Part shown: positions 1-7,192 of the stretch, piece after piece
How the letters are laid out: each line of letters opens with the position of its first letter
Numbering within the stretch: position 1 is the stretch's first letter
DNA from: Kangiella sp.
Lineage (GTDB): Bacteria > Pseudomonadota > Gammaproteobacteria > Enterobacterales > Kangiellaceae
Direction of reading: 5' to 3'
DNA length: 16,519 nt
Assembly: GCA_026195755.1 (NCBI GenBank)
Contig: JAPHRL010000099.1
Location: forward strand, 1 to 16,519
Program-made: the position numbers and the translations under genes
The notes under the pieces: generated by a model
The model's input: only the letters and a program-made list of their open reading frames with translations
Told to the model about the DNA's origin: nothing
Databases searched by the model: none

Positions 1-416
1 TGGGGTTGGTAGAAACTGATTTTAGGTAACTCGTCGGCAACGGCTTCGTTCTTAGCTGGCCAATCAGGCATCTTTCCCACGAAAAGCAACTTGGATTCAC
101 TGTGCTCCAGAATGGTGGTTATCGTTTCTTTACCAGCAGTCGGATAAATTGGAACCGATATATGCCCCGCCATCATAATAGCGAGATCTGCCATGATCCA
201 ATGCGAACAGTTCAGAGACAGTATGGCGACCTTACTTTTAGGAGGTAGCGTTGTTTTAAGGTGCTGAGCCATCTTTCGCACCTGTTGCCCAACCTCATGC
301 CAGCTATATTCCTTCCAATCATTGCCAAAGGGCTGACGCAAAAAAGCATTATCGGCCGCCACAGTCTCCCAATGATAAAAAGCTTTGAGTGTTGGTTCTA
401 AATTTAACTGACTCAT
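1..416 (-). CDS. AMP-forming acyl-CoA synthetase, N-terminal part (cut by window edge)
   Basis: The 138 visible residues start MSQLNLEPTLKAFYHWE and read like the N-terminal subdomain of the ANL (adenylate-forming) superfamily, which activates a fatty acid with ATP and then joins it to CoA. The stretch with SKVAILSLNCSHWIMADLAI, followed by GHISVPIYPT, is the typical early part of long-chain fatty acyl-CoA ligases of the AMP-forming synthetase type. The P-loop and adenylation motifs would lie beyond the window. The ATG at 416 has GAGAA a few bases upstream and lies 14 bp after the stop of the acetyltransferase gene, so the two are probably co-transcribed. The family call is fairly safe. The chain-length specificity cannot be told from this fragment. 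Confidence 0.8.
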   Translation of the reverse strand, partial: MSQLNLEPTLKAFYHWETVAADNAFLRQPFGNDWKEYSWHEVGQQVRKMAQHLKTTLPPKSKVAILSLNCSHWIMADLAIMMAGHISVPIYPTAGKETITTILEHSESKLLFVGKMPDWPAKNEAVADELPKISFYQP

Positions 417-430
417 ATTTTGTTCTCATT

Positions 431-886
431 TTAAAAGGTATAGGACATAAAGTAGTGCGGACCGATGCCTTCGATCACGAACTCTTCACCCTTTATATCA
501 AAATTCAGCTTACTGTAAAATGGTGCTGCAGTGGTTCTTGCATTACACCATAACACCTGAGCGCCTTTTTCATTGCATAAACGCAAGCCTTCCCTTAACA
601 ATTCAGCGCCATACCCCTTTCCTTGCGATTGAGGGTCTGTAGCCATGCCTCGAAGACGCCATGTACTATCACTGTGAAAGTTAAAGTCAGCGTCTAGTTT
701 AGGATGAGACTCTGGATAAAAAGATGCAACAGCAACCACCTTACCATCAATAGATGCTGCTAAATGAAAACACCCCTCCATACTGTCTTCGGCGTAGTAA
801 CAAGTTTCTATAGGTTGACCGGCTCGTAAAACCGAGTGACGAAGAGGAATAATGGTGGCTTGCGGCACTGATTGAATGATTAACAT
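431..886 (-). CDS. GNAT family N-acetyltransferase
   Basis: This 151-residue protein has the length of a single GNAT domain, which moves an acetyl group from acetyl-CoA to an amine. The acetyl-CoA pyrophosphate-binding motif A is clear around residues 78-98: LRGMATDP, then QSQGKGYG (the Q/RxxGxG/A signature), then AELLREGL. The later part contains NARTTAAPFYSKLNF, the usual motif B region with the conserved Tyr. There is no signal peptide, so it acts in the cytoplasm. The substrate cannot be assigned. It is the first gene of a two-gene unit with the acyl-CoA ligase. The Shine-Dalgarno sequence in front of the ATG at 886 is weak. Confidence 0.85.
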   Translation of the reverse strand: MLIIQSVPQATIIPLRHSVLRAGQPIETCYYAEDSMEGCFHLAASIDGKVVAVASFYPESHPKLDADFNFHSDSTWRLRGMATDPQSQGKGYGAELLREGLRLCNEKGAQVLWCNARTTAAPFYSKLNFDIKGEEFVIEGIGPHYFMSYTF

Positions 887-928
887 TTTATGGGTTCTTT
901 GAAATAGGCTGAGTTGACGATTTTTACT

Positions 929-937
929 TTTATATCA
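929..937 (-). promoter_or_regulatory. Possible extended -10 promoter for the acetyltransferase/ligase operon
   Basis: On the minus strand the sequence reads TGATATAAA, an extended -10 (TGn followed by TATAAA), about 43 bases upstream of the acetyltransferase start. No good -35 hexamer is found 16-18 bp further upstream, which extended -10 promoters can do without. The surrounding 887-1019 stretch is A+T-rich and otherwise shows nothing. Confidence 0.35.
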
Positions 938-1019
938 TTACTGTTCGATAACATATAGCAAAACAATCTAGCTAAAAAATCTTTCTGGTATTGAAAACGC
1001 TGTTATGGGAAGCCCGGGC

Positions 1020-1049
1020 AAAAAAAAGCCACTCAACTGAGTGGCTTTT
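1020..1049 (-). terminator. Rho-independent terminator of the acidic lipoprotein gene
   Basis: A perfect 7-bp stem GCCACTC (1028-1034) / GAGTGGC (1039-1045) with a 4-base loop is followed on the minus strand by a run of eight T (complement of 1020-1027). AAAA/TTTT extends the stem by 4 bp. It begins 22 bases after the lipoprotein stop codon. The plus-strand side has only four T, so it works mainly for the minus strand. Confidence 0.85.
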
Positions 1050-1070
1050 GATAAAACATTAAAGACTCGA

Positions 1071-1457
1071 TTACTGATCGTCTTCAACTTCTTCTTCAAG
1101 CTCTTCTTCTGCTTCTTCAAGCTCTTCTTCTGCAGAGTGCATCATTTCTTCCGCTTCAGCTTCAGCATCTTCAACCATTTGATCGGCTTCAGCTTTAGCT
1201 TCTTCTACCATTTCTTCCGCTTCATTTTTAGTTTCTTCATAATTCTCTTCAGCAGCCTGCTGCAAAGAAGTTACTGTTTCCTCGGTAGTTTCAGCAGTGT
1301 CTTCAACCGCTTTCTCAGTCGCCTCAACAGCATCTGCTGTTGCTTCTTTGACTGACTCCACCGCTTCTTGAGTTTCTTCCTTGGCTGACTCTTTTTTATC
1401 GTCGCTGCAAGCAACAGCAAGTGTTGATGCTAAAAGTGCAATAGCTAAACGTTTCAT
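1071..1457 (-). CDS. Acidic, helical lipoprotein made of 11-residue repeats
   Basis: The 128-residue product has a lipoprotein signal: MKRLAIALLASTLAVAC with Cys17 as the likely lipidated residue. Ser-Asp follow, so outer-membrane sorting is likely. The -3 position is Ala rather than Leu, a mild deviation from the lipobox. After a short charged linker, residues 27-125 divide into nine contiguous 11-residue units rich in Glu and Ala, with hydrophobic residues recurring at fixed positions. This predicts one long amphipathic helix or coiled coil. The last units carry an exact 21-bp tandem duplication at 1091-1132, encoding AEEELEE twice. A strong AGGAGG lies 8 bases before the ATG at 1457. No function is recognised; a periplasmic spacer or stress (LEA-like) protein is only a guess. 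Confidence 0.8.
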   Translation of the reverse strand: MKRLAIALLASTLAVACSDDKKESAKEETQEAVESVKEATADAVEATEKAVEDTAETTEETVTSLQQAAEENYEETKNEAEEMVEEAKAEADQMVEDAEAEAEEMMHSAEEELEEAEEELEEEVEDDQ

Positions 1458-1478
1458 TCCTATCTCCTCCTCGGATTA

Positions 1479-1494
1479 TTTACTTATAAGTAAA
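1479..1494. promoter_or_regulatory. Perfect 16-bp palindrome upstream of the lipoprotein gene (candidate operator)
   Basis: TTTACTTATAAGTAAA is its own reverse complement and sits 22-37 bases upstream of the lipoprotein ATG. Its centre (TTATAA/TATAAG) could itself be the -10 element, with TTATGA about 18 bp upstream as a weak -35. A repressor site overlapping the promoter would look like this, but an A+T-rich palindrome of this size can also arise by chance. Confidence 0.35.
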
Positions 1495-1525
1495 GTCACA
1501 AAAAATTTCATAACCTTTTTATAAA

Positions 1526-1560
1526 GCTTGGGTAATAAACCGTACGGAAATTACCCAAGC
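1526..1560 (-). terminator. ppsA: Large stem-loop downstream of ppsA, probable terminator
   Basis: An 11-bp perfect stem GCTTGGGTAAT (1526-1536) / ATTACCCAAGC (1550-1560) lies 23 bases after the ppsA stop codon. The loop contains CCGTACGG (1540-1547), which is itself palindromic. On the minus strand only TTTATAAAAA follows, so the T-tract is poor. It may be a weak terminator or an RNA 3'-end stabiliser rather than a classic intrinsic terminator. Confidence 0.5.
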
Positions 1561-1583
1561 GCTCAATAATACAACAAGTTAGA

Positions 1584-3953
1584 TTATTTTTTCCCTAGGA
1601 AAAGCCACGTTTCGAGAACTGTGTCAGGGTTTAATGACACACTATCAATCCCTTGATCCATTAGCCACTTAGCTAAATCAGGGTGATCAGACGGGCCTTG
1701 ACCACAGATACCAATGTATTTATTGGCTTTTTTACAGGCTTTGATAGCATTGGCTAACAACACCTTAACTGTTGGGTCACGCTCATCGAAAAGATGAGAA
1801 ATAATACCCGAATCACGGTCCAGACCTAATGAAAGCTGAGTCAGGTCATTTGAACCTACTGAGAAACCATCAAAGTGCTTCAAGAACTCCTGAGCCAAAA
1901 TAGCATTCGATGGTAGCTCACACATCATAATAACGCGTAAACCATTATCACCACGGCGCAGGCCATTCTCTGCCAGTAACTCGATCACTTTTTCCGCTTC
2001 ACCTAAAGTACGAACAAACGGGATCATGACTTCAACATTATTAAAGCCCATTTTGTTACGAACGCGCTTAATCGCTTCGCACTCAAGCTCAAAGCACTCA
2101 CGGAATTCTTCGGAAATATAACGAGAAGCACCTCGGAAGCCCAACATTGGGTTTTCTTCATGCGGCTCATATAAATGACCACCAATCAAGTTTGCGTATT
2201 CGTTCGACTTGAAGTCAGACATGCGAACAATGACTTTCTCCGGTGCAAAAGCACAGGCGATTGTCGAAATACCTTCGACTAATTTGCTGATATAAAATTC
2301 TTTCGGGTTTGGATAACCTGCCATTTGCAAGGCGATGGTCTTTTTCAAGCTTTCATCTTCCAGCTTGTCATAATCCAATAAAGCTTTAGGGTGAACACCG
2401 ATCATGCGGTTAATAATAAACTCTAAACGAGCCAGACCAACACCAGCATGGGGCAAATGAGCAAAATCAAATGCTCGATCAGGATTGCCCACATTCATCA
2501 TGATTTTGAATGGTAATTCAGGCATATCATCAACCGAGTCTTTACTGACTTCAAAGTCCAGTAGACCAGAATAAATCATGCCAGTATCACCTTCCGCACA
2601 TGACACAGTGACTTCAGCGCCATCTTTAATGCGGTCAGTAGCATCGCCACAACCAACCACCGCTGGAATACCCAGTTCACGGGCAATAATTGCCGCATGG
2701 CAGGTACGGCCGCCACGGTTAGTCACGATAGCAGCTGCACGCTTCATCACTGGCTCCCAATCCGGGTCAGTCATGTCAGTAACCAGAACATCGCCCGGTT
2801 TTACGCTGGCCATTTGATCAATGGAGCTAATAACTCGAGCCTTACCTTTACCGATCTTCTGACCAATCGCACGGCCAGTCGCCACTACGTCGGAAGTATT
2901 CTTCAAACGGTAGCGTTCAATAATATTCTTATCGGAACGGCTCTTGACCGTTTCAGGACGCGCCTGAACGATATAAATCTTGCCGTCGGCGCCATCTTTT
3001 GCCCACTCAATATCCATTGGACGCTTGTAATGCTTTTCAATGATCATGGCTTGTTTTGCAAGTTCCTGAACTTCAGCATTATTGATACAGAACTGCATCC
3101 GTTCATTAACACTAACATCTACCGTATCCACAGATTTACCATGCTCGGTATTGTCGGTGTAAATCATTTTAATAGCTTTGCCACCAAGGGTCTTACGAAC
3201 AATTGATTGACGACCTTCGTCTAAGCCTGGCTTATAAACATAAAACTCATCAGGATTAACGGCACCCTGAACCACGGTTTCTCCTAAGCCATAAGCGCCG
3301 GTAATAAAGACCACATCGTTGAAGCCTGACTCAGTATCCATAGTGAACATCACGCCACTGGCAGCGATATCACTACGAACCATTTTTTGAACACCAGCAG
3401 ACAAGGCAACTAATGAGTGCTCGAAGCCTTGGTGTACGCGGTAAGCAATCGCGCGATCATTAAACAATGAAGCAAACACTTCTTTAAGCGCTTTCATTAC
3501 ATTGTCTAAGCCACGAACATTCAAGAAAGTTTCTTGCTGGCCGGCGAAGGAAGCATCAGGTAAGTCTTCAGCGGTAGCAGAAGAACGAACGGCTACGGCA
3601 AAGTCATCATTGGCATCGCCTTTCAATTTGGCATAAGCCTCAGTGATAGCTTGCTCCATTTCTGGAATAAACGGAGTATCCATCACCCAACCACGGATTT
3701 TTGCACCAACTTCGGCTAACTTTGTAACATCATCAACATCCAGGCTAGATAGCTCGTCGTTGATGCGCTTGTTCAGGCCACTTTGCTCAAGGAAAGCGCG
3801 GAAAGCATCGGCTGTAGTCGCAAAGCCATTTGGAACACTAACGCCCATATTGCTCAAGTTGCTGATCATCTCGCCCAGTGACGCGTTTTTACCGCCAACG
3901 CGCTCAACGTCACCCATCCCAAGTTGGTCATACCAAAGTACGTAATTATCCAA
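1584..3953 (-). CDS. ppsA: Phosphoenolpyruvate synthase (pyruvate, water dikinase)
   Basis: The enzyme makes phosphoenolpyruvate, AMP and phosphate from pyruvate, ATP and water, the entry into gluconeogenesis from three-carbon substrates. The 789-residue length matches the family (E. coli 792). The N-terminal ATP-grasp region carries VRSSATAEDLPDASFAGQQE at 122-141. The swivelling phosphohistidine domain has GGRTCHAAIIARELGIP, with catalytic His419 and Thr417, the position its regulator phosphorylates in E. coli. The C-terminal PEP/pyruvate TIM barrel has SVGSNDLTQ and ICGQGPSDHP with the acid/base Cys750. The start is TTG at 3953, since MDNYVLWYDQ is the natural N terminus and GGAG lies about 10 bases upstream. 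It is divergent from ppsR and ends before a large stem-loop. Confidence 0.97.
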   Translation of the reverse strand: MDNYVLWYDQLGMGDVERVGGKNASLGEMISNLSNMGVSVPNGFATTADAFRAFLEQSGLNKRINDELSSLDVDDVTKLAEVGAKIRGWVMDTPFIPEMEQAITEAYAKLKGDANDDFAVAVRSSATAEDLPDASFAGQQETFLNVRGLDNVMKALKEVFASLFNDRAIAYRVHQGFEHSLVALSAGVQKMVRSDIAASGVMFTMDTESGFNDVVFITGAYGLGETVVQGAVNPDEFYVYKPGLDEGRQSIVRKTLGGKAIKMIYTDNTEHGKSVDTVDVSVNERMQFCINNAEVQELAKQAMIIEKHYKRPMDIEWAKDGADGKIYIVQARPETVKSRSDKNIIERYRLKNTSDVVATGRAIGQKIGKGKARVISSIDQMASVKPGDVLVTDMTDPDWEPVMKRAAAIVTNRGGRTCHAAIIARELGIPAVVGCGDATDRIKDGAEVTVSCAEGDTGMIYSGLLDFEVSKDSVDDMPELPFKIMMNVGNPDRAFDFAHLPHAGVGLARLEFIINRMIGVHPKALLDYDKLEDESLKKTIALQMAGYPNPKEFYISKLVEGISTIACAFAPEKVIVRMSDFKSNEYANLIGGHLYEPHEENPMLGFRGASRYISEEFRECFELECEAIKRVRNKMGFNNVEVMIPFVRTLGEAEKVIELLAENGLRRGDNGLRVIMMCELPSNAILAQEFLKHFDGFSVGSNDLTQLSLGLDRDSGIISHLFDERDPTVKVLLANAIKACKKANKYIGICGQGPSDHPDLAKWLMDQGIDSVSLNPDTVLETWLFLGKK

Positions 3954-4051
3954 GGTTCTAATCTCCAGTTTATAAATTTGGAATTACCACAAACCGCCCA
4001 TTTTTAGCTGATGTTCTTGCCGATAGTGAGCGTAAATGCTTAAATTCACGA

Positions 4052-4067
4052 ACAAAGTGGTCTTTGT
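4052..4067. promoter_or_regulatory. Inverted repeat in the shared ppsA/ppsR control region
   Basis: The 144-bp gap between the divergent ppsA and ppsR genes (3954-4097) must hold both promoters. It contains ACAAAG-TGGT-CTTTGT, a 6-bp inverted repeat with a 4-base spacer, 31 bases before ppsR. No convincing -35/-10 pair stands out in either direction. TATAAA at about 3970 on the minus strand is a possible ppsA -10. I see no match to the E. coli Cra operator that controls ppsA there. Confidence 0.3.
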
Positions 4068-4097
4068 GGCCGCTATTTTACTGATAAATGAGCAAAT

Positions 4098-4919
4098 ATG
4101 AAACGCACAGTCTTTTTTATTTCCGACAGAACCGGTATTACCTCAGAAATGCTCGGTCAATCGCTGACTTCCCAGTTCGAAGGCGAGGTAGAATTCACCT
4201 ACCACACCATCCCTTTTGTTGATGATGTGGACAAAGCTAACGCTGCGGTTTCTCGCATCAATCAGACTGCAATCCGTGATGGCCATAAGCCGATTGTCTT
4301 TGAAACCATCGTCAAACCAGATATTCGCAACATCATCACCTCCGCCAATGCGCTGCTCGTAGACTTTTTCCACACCTACATTGGCCCTCTTGAAAAAGAA
4401 CTGGGAGTACACAGCTCCTTCCGCGTTGGTAAGTCCCACTCCACGGATGATAGACAGGCTTATGACACGCGCATGAGTGCGGTTAACTTTGCTTTGAACA
4501 ATGATGATGGAGCTTCCACCAAGCATTACAACCAGGCCGATATCATCCTGGTCGGCCCATCACGCTGTGGCAAAACCCCTACTTCGCTTTATATGGCGAT
4601 GCAGTTTGGTATTTTCGCAGCCAACTACCCTTTCACCGAAGAAGACCTGCCGAATATAAAATTAAAACCAGGCTTAGCGCAGAATAAACACAAGCTATAC
4701 GGACTCACCATTGACCCAATGCAGTTGCATGAGATTCGTAACAAGCGCCGTCCCAACAGCAAATATTCAGCGCTCAATCAGTGCATGTTAGAAGTTCGAG
4801 AAGTTGAAGCACTGTATCGAAGAGAAAATATTCCCTTTATCGACACCACATCCCGCTCGGTCGAAGAACTGGCAGTGAAGATCATGGCAGACAAGGAAAT
4901 CCTGAGAAAAATCTTTTAA
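4098..4919 (+). CDS. ppsR: PEP synthase regulatory protein (bifunctional kinase/pyrophosphorylase)
   Basis: This family (DUF299/PSRP, 270-280 residues) switches PEP synthase off by ADP-dependent phosphorylation of the Thr next to the catalytic His. It switches the enzyme on again by phosphate-dependent removal, releasing pyrophosphate. The 273-residue protein begins MKRTVFFISDRTGIT, the family hallmark N terminus. It carries the P-loop GPSRCGKTPTS at 153-163, and RVGKSHSTDD near 109 is also typical. Its target ppsA lies divergently next door, and the Thr-x-His target (Thr417, His419) is present there. The ATG at 4098 has only a weak GAG upstream. No stem-loop with a T-run follows directly; the inverted-repeat element begins about 50 bp downstream. 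Confidence 0.95.
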   Translation: MKRTVFFISDRTGITSEMLGQSLTSQFEGEVEFTYHTIPFVDDVDKANAAVSRINQTAIRDGHKPIVFETIVKPDIRNIITSANALLVDFFHTYIGPLEKELGVHSSFRVGKSHSTDDRQAYDTRMSAVNFALNNDDGASTKHYNQADIILVGPSRCGKTPTSLYMAMQFGIFAANYPFTEEDLPNIKLKPGLAQNKHKLYGLTIDPMQLHEIRNKRRPNSKYSALNQCMLEVREVEALYRRENIPFIDTTSRSVEELAVKIMADKEILRKIF

Positions 4920-4966
4920 AACAGAGTGATTTTTTAATTCAACTAACATAGCGCCTTAGGAACAAG

Positions 4967-5260
4967 CTCTAAGGAGCCCCATGAATTTAAAGCACACGTC
5001 TGAATTTTTCTATGAGGAGATTAAGAGCAGATCCTGACTTTCGTCAGGATGACAGCTTTCTATAGCTCTGATATCTACAAAGTTAGACACCTTGAGTCCC
5101 CTACCAAAAGGTTGTTGATTACCGTCTTACGAAGAGAGCAACTCTACCAATAAATCAATTCCCCAAGGTATGTCATCCTGACGAAAGTCAGGATCTGCTC
5201 TTAGTTTTTTCACAAAAGAAAATACAGATACCTGCTATAAATTCGTGGACTCCCCTTAGG
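4967..5260. mobile_element. MITE-like element with long, imperfect terminal inverted repeats
   Basis: This gene-free stretch between the convergent ends of ppsR and astE is one large inverted repeat. The inner arms, 5022-5054 and 5171-5203, are 33-bp perfect inverse copies. Each arm holds its own hairpin, ATCCTGAC-4-base loop-GTCAGGAT (5031-5050 and 5175-5194). Outside these, about 50 more bases on each side also match imperfectly. For example, TAAGGAGCCCCATGAATTTA on the left corresponds to TAAGGGGAGTCCACGAATTTA on the right, and AGCA and TCTG follow in register. The central 116 bp have no open frame. The right end stops three bases from the astE stop codon. No transposase or clear target duplication is visible. 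Its hairpins may also end transcription of the two flanking genes. Confidence 0.6.
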
Positions 5261-5261
5261 A

Positions 5262-6290
5262 TTAGCCTAACGTAACCGGCTCTATCAACAAGGCCATTCT
5301 TTGTCCTTTAGGAACCTTATTATTAGGGAAGACAATCGCCTCACCATCAGACTCGACGATATAAGGCTCATCAGGATCAGAAAGCAACTCAAAACCTTGT
5401 TCAAACTCGGTGAAATTAGCCAAGTCATCCTCAACATTGAGATGCGATTCATCAGAGATCCGCAACAGCTCTTTTTTTACCGCAAATAGGTTTAACTCAT
5501 CGGTAGAACGGTCATTATTGAAATGATAATTGGCAGCGACCAGTTTTCGCAGTTGATTTTCCGCTTGCTTAAAATCATCGCGATTATTTTCACCGAATGG
5601 TTTAACTTTACCAAGTTCCACCGTAAAGGCATCGGCTTTGAAATGATGGCTGGTATGGTACGAAAAAGTCGAACTTGGTTTGTGATAAAGCAGCACAGTA
5701 TCTACGCCACAATCCTGCACAAAAGCTAACTGCTCTGCTTTGTGCTCGCGACCATCAAGATAAGGATAAATAGCAAAGCGTTGATGTTTAGAAGCTCGAA
5801 TAGCGGTATGCAGATCATAATGATAGCAACGAGCATCAGTCGGTGACTTATCAAAGAAATCTTTTACCGCCGCTTCCAGCCGCTTGGCTCGCAAAGCTTC
5901 ATAACAGCTGGCATCAGCCTCAAGATAAGCCTTCCAATGATGGTTAAACATGCGGTTCAAATTAAATTCCAAGAAACGCTCTTGCTGCATCATGGCTTTC
6001 GGGTTGCCAAGCAATATCAGCAAATTAACTTGCAGAGCCTGACTTCCAACAAGAATATCACGCACCATATCACTGATAATTTCTATCGGTGCTGTTTCGT
6101 TGCCGTGCACACCACAGGAAAGACAAACATACTGATTGCTGGGTTGGTCGGGAGTAAATTCTATAATCCCGGCATCATGAAAGACTGCTTTGCCTTGATC
6201 GATTTCCAGCGAAAAAGGTTCATGGTGATCAGGATTTTGACGGACAAAGTCAATAAAGTTAAAGGTGTTAAAATCGTGTGACGTTAGCAT
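5262..6290 (-). CDS. astE: Succinylglutamate desuccinylase / AstE-type zinc hydrolase
   Basis: AstE splits N-succinylglutamate into succinate and glutamate, the last step of the arginine succinyltransferase pathway. It belongs to the M14-like zinc carboxypeptidase fold. Counting from the ATG at 6290 (342 residues; E. coli 322), the zinc-binding motif is GVHGNETAP with His62 and Glu65. The third ligand is His161 in YHYDLHTAIR, and the general base is Glu225 in FTVELGKVKPFG. ILGNP-type and FNLNRMF segments also match. A TTG at 6299 could add three residues, but GAGA lies just before the ATG and nothing good precedes the TTG. It is last in the rmuC - M23 - astE unit, 50 bp after the peptidase gene. 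No astABCD genes are in view, so its in vivo substrate is less certain than its fold. Confidence 0.85.
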   Translation of the reverse strand: MLTSHDFNTFNFIDFVRQNPDHHEPFSLEIDQGKAVFHDAGIIEFTPDQPSNQYVCLSCGVHGNETAPIEIISDMVRDILVGSQALQVNLLILLGNPKAMMQQERFLEFNLNRMFNHHWKAYLEADASCYEALRAKRLEAAVKDFFDKSPTDARCYHYDLHTAIRASKHQRFAIYPYLDGREHKAEQLAFVQDCGVDTVLLYHKPSSTFSYHTSHHFKADAFTVELGKVKPFGENNRDDFKQAENQLRKLVAANYHFNNDRSTDELNLFAVKKELLRISDESHLNVEDDLANFTEFEQGFELLSDPDEPYIVESDGEAIVFPNNKVPKGQRMALLIEPVTLG

Positions 6291-6317
6291 AATTCTCAAT
6301 GTTACTGATTCAGTTAT

Positions 6318-6350
6318 TTAGTCGAAGCTCTTGACTAAGCCTACTTAGTC
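6318..6350 (-). promoter_or_regulatory. Overlapping alternative hairpins at the M23/astE junction
   Basis: GACTAAG (6333-6339) pairs perfectly with CTTAGTC (6344-6350) across the M23 stop codon. The same segment can instead pair its GACTAA with TTAGTC at 6318-6323. The two structures exclude each other. No T-run follows, so this is not a classic terminator. It could affect mRNA stability or coupling between the two genes. Confidence 0.3.
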
Positions 6351-7183
6351 GCAGTTTCTTCAAAAGGCGGAACGAGCAATTGCGGATCCAAACGATGGCT
6401 CAACCAATTTAGACGCCAGTCAAGATGTGGGCCGGTTGCGCGACCGGTAGCCCCTATGCGACCAATGAAATCGCCCTGCTTTACAGGCTCACCGACTTCA
6501 ACGTCGACACTGCTCAAATGCAAGAAAGTCGAGTTCACGCCAAAGCCATGATCAATGATAATGGTTCCACCCGAATAAAACATATCCGGATGGGCTAAAC
6601 GAACAACGCCATCGGCAGGAGCGACAACTTCAGTTCCGGTTGGAGCTGCAACATCAACCCCAAAATGAGGTCGTTTGGGATCGCCATTTAGAACCCTTTG
6701 GCTGCCATAAAAACCACTCAAGCGCCCTTTGGCTGGCCAGATAAAATCCTGCATGAAATATCTAAAATCTGTAATTTCGGCACGAGCCTCAGCGACCTGT
6801 GCTGTTTCTTTTTTTATGCGCGCTAATACTTCAGGTTTCTTAGGCGTTACTTTCGATGGTGGTAAACCATCGATACGTTCAATGTTGTACTGACGTTTGC
6901 GAATGGTGATGGGCTGGGTTTCTGTTTGCTCGCCCCTGGAAACGATTAAGGTTGCACTTTCAGGCATATCGCGATGGAAACCAAACACAAAGTAACCATC
7001 GTCCGAAACCTTGATGTCTTGTCCTTCAAATTTGACCTCAGCTCCCGGCACTGTCTGGCCAATCACCAGGCCTCCTTGCGTGAAGTCACCTTTTAATGAC
7101 TGTATCAAAGGTTCTTTCGCGTTTAATTGAGTAAGGCTAAAAACAGCCGTCAACAATAGAGCCAATACTACAAATCTTTTCAT
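6341..7183 (-). CDS. Exported M23 (LytM-type) metallopeptidase
   Basis: The 280-residue protein has a Sec signal peptide (MKRFVVLALLLTAVFSLTQLNA, cleavage after Ala22) and no lipobox, so it is periplasmic. Residues about 30-100 form a beta-rich N-terminal domain, then a charged linker leads to the LytM domain at about 148-272. The zinc site is HFGVD (His173, Asp177), with His222 in TFLHLSS as a catalytic His. The last motif is GPHLDWRLNW: His253 is present, but position 255, normally the third zinc-ligand His, is Asp. Such enzymes cut peptide cross-links in peptidoglycan, or have become activators of amidases. The ATG at 7183 uses AGGT, which overlaps the rmuC stop codon 9 bp away, so translation is probably coupled. 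Confidence 0.88.
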   Translation of the reverse strand: MKRFVVLALLLTAVFSLTQLNAKEPLIQSLKGDFTQGGLVIGQTVPGAEVKFEGQDIKVSDDGYFVFGFHRDMPESATLIVSRGEQTETQPITIRKRQYNIERIDGLPPSKVTPKKPEVLARIKKETAQVAEARAEITDFRYFMQDFIWPAKGRLSGFYGSQRVLNGDPKRPHFGVDVAAPTGTEVVAPADGVVRLAHPDMFYSGGTIIIDHGFGVNSTFLHLSSVDVEVGEPVKQGDFIGRIGATGRATGPHLDWRLNWLSHRLDPQLLVPPFEETATK

Positions 7184-7192
7184 TTACGTTAC

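Noticed and set aside
1041..1355. A 104-residue Phe-rich plus-strand frame opposite the acidic lipoprotein
   Set aside because: It mirrors the GAA/GAG-rich repeat of the real gene; it overlaps the terminator and has no sensible start signal.
3954..4097. A Cra (FruR) operator controlling ppsA as in E. coli
   Set aside because: No sequence close to the GCTGAA/TTCAGC-type palindrome is present in the intergenic region.
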